From positions 2,111,001 to 2,175,000 of the forward strand of contig NZ_CM001023.1 of the NCBI RefSeq assembly GCF_000166275.1: a stretch of 64,000 nucleotides of DNA. Reading direction: 5' to 3'. Below are positions 63,472-64,000 of this stretch, piece after piece. Under the pieces are notes generated by a model, which saw nothing but the letters and a program-made list of their open reading frames with translations, ran no database searches and was not told the origin of the DNA. The position numbers were made by a program, and so were the translations under genes. This DNA comes from Algoriphagus machipongonensis. Lineage in GTDB: Bacteria > Bacteroidota > Bacteroidia > Cytophagales > Cyclobacteriaceae. Numbering within the stretch: position 1 is the stretch's first letter; each line of letters begins with the position of its first letter.

Positions 63472-64000
63472 ATGAAGCCATTTTCTAATTCTAAGTACTG
63501 GCTTGTTGTATATATTCTCATTTTTTCATGTCAGGAGAAAGATCAGGGAAACGTAATTTCACTTTCGGAAGGCGATTTGATTGAGAAAGGGAGGGTCCTT
63601 TCGGAATCTAAATGTGGATCATGTCATCTATATCCTGAACCTGGTATTCTTGACAAAAAGACTTGGCTTACAAGTGTATTGCCGGCAATGAAACCGTATC
63701 TCATTTCTGAAGAACAGGAAGATCAATGGAAATTCTGGCTACCTAAAAATAACTCTGAAAGTTCAGAGAAGGAATACGAGGCAATCGTTGCCTTTTATGA
63801 AGCAAATGCACCTTCATCCCTAACTGTTCCACCTTTAGATATTCCCTCACCAGGGATTCCTGGCTTCGAAGTAGAAACTCCAATACTTGATGAAAAAAGA
63901 CCTAGCCTCAGCACATTTGTCTTATTTGATTCCTTAACAAACCGTATTTGGATAGGGGATAGATTAAATAGAATCTATGGACTTAATACTCAGAATTTTA
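63472..64000 (+). CDS. Cytochrome c-domain lipoprotein (5' part)
   Basis: The frame is open from ATG 63472 to the window edge, at least 176 residues; the end is missing. Lipobox FSC is near residue 20 (LVVYILIFSCQEK). A haem site CGSCH (KCGSCHLYPEP) lies near residue 48, then PAMKPYLISEEQ and a propeller-like start TFVLFDSLTNRIWIGDRLNR, with LNRIYGLN at the edge. This resembles cytochrome c plus FG-GAP/VCBS-like proteins of the PVC-type set. It is divergent from the beta-helix gene with a 170-bp promoter region between, and probably belongs to the same sugar-oxidation group. Confidence 0.75.
   Translation, partial: MKPFSNSKYWLVVYILIFSCQEKDQGNVISLSEGDLIEKGRVLSESKCGSCHLYPEPGILDKKTWLTSVLPAMKPYLISEEQEDQWKFWLPKNNSESSEKEYEAIVAFYEANAPSSLTVPPLDIPSPGIPGFEVETPILDEKRPSLSTFVLFDSLTNRIWIGDRLNRIYGLNTQNF

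Overview
The window looks like a chromosomal segment of a gliding or marine-type Bacteroidota, most likely Cytophagales near Algoriphagus/Cyclobacteriaceae. This is inferred from a CHU_C-type (type IX secretion, type B) sorting domain, AT-rich DNA, near absence of Shine-Dalgarno sites, frequent TTG/GTG starts, PVC-type haem-binding lipoproteins and an ABC-dependent surface-polysaccharide locus. No rRNA, tRNA, CRISPR array, transposase or phage gene was seen.

Layout. 1-4420: the C-terminal part of a giant SprB-like repeat adhesin. 4458-6302: a CMP-sugar synthetase-like gene and a WecA/MraY-type glycan initiator. 6991-11339: a tight four-gene operon of exported proteins ending in a leucine-rich-repeat protein. 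11589-14686: two polytopic membrane proteins. 15453-56850: a roughly 41-kb polysaccharide locus with a wHTH regulator, the ABC exporter permease (Wzm-like, 16.2 kb) and, 20 kb away, its ATPase (Wzt-like, 37.5 kb). The locus also holds about fourteen glycosyltransferases (GT2, GT4, GT8-like, GT10), FkbM and other methyltransferases, two sulfotransferase-like proteins, a GNAT acetyltransferase and sugar aminotransferase pair, a PRTase-HAD fusion, a formyltransferase-propeller fusion, a possible polymerase and a polysaccharide deacetylase. Two genes on the opposite strand sit inside it: a secreted FAD oxidoreductase (25.2-26.9 kb) and a 1196-residue sensor-like membrane protein (27.5-31.1 kb). 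58264-64000: haem c lipoproteins, a Tat-exported TIM-barrel protein and a secreted parallel beta-helix protein, probably for periplasmic sugar catabolism.

How it works together. Sugars are assembled on a lipid carrier by WecA and the glycosyltransferases, decorated by methyl, acyl/formyl and sulfo transfer, and exported by Wzm/Wzt. No Wzx flippase was recognised, which fits the ABC route.

The most unusual feature is the non-coding DNA of the polysaccharide locus. Its gaps are filled with degenerate arrays of 7-bp period, a GCTCCC-GGGAGC palindrome family, CCCC-GGGG palindromes and longer dispersed repeats. These run directly into coding regions. Two genes have lost any canonical start codon where the 7-bp array meets them, two GT4 genes carry repeat DNA in frame, and the 3' end of the permease gene exists in four copies around a small DUF559 nuclease gene. 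All identifications come from reading the sequence; no database search was run.
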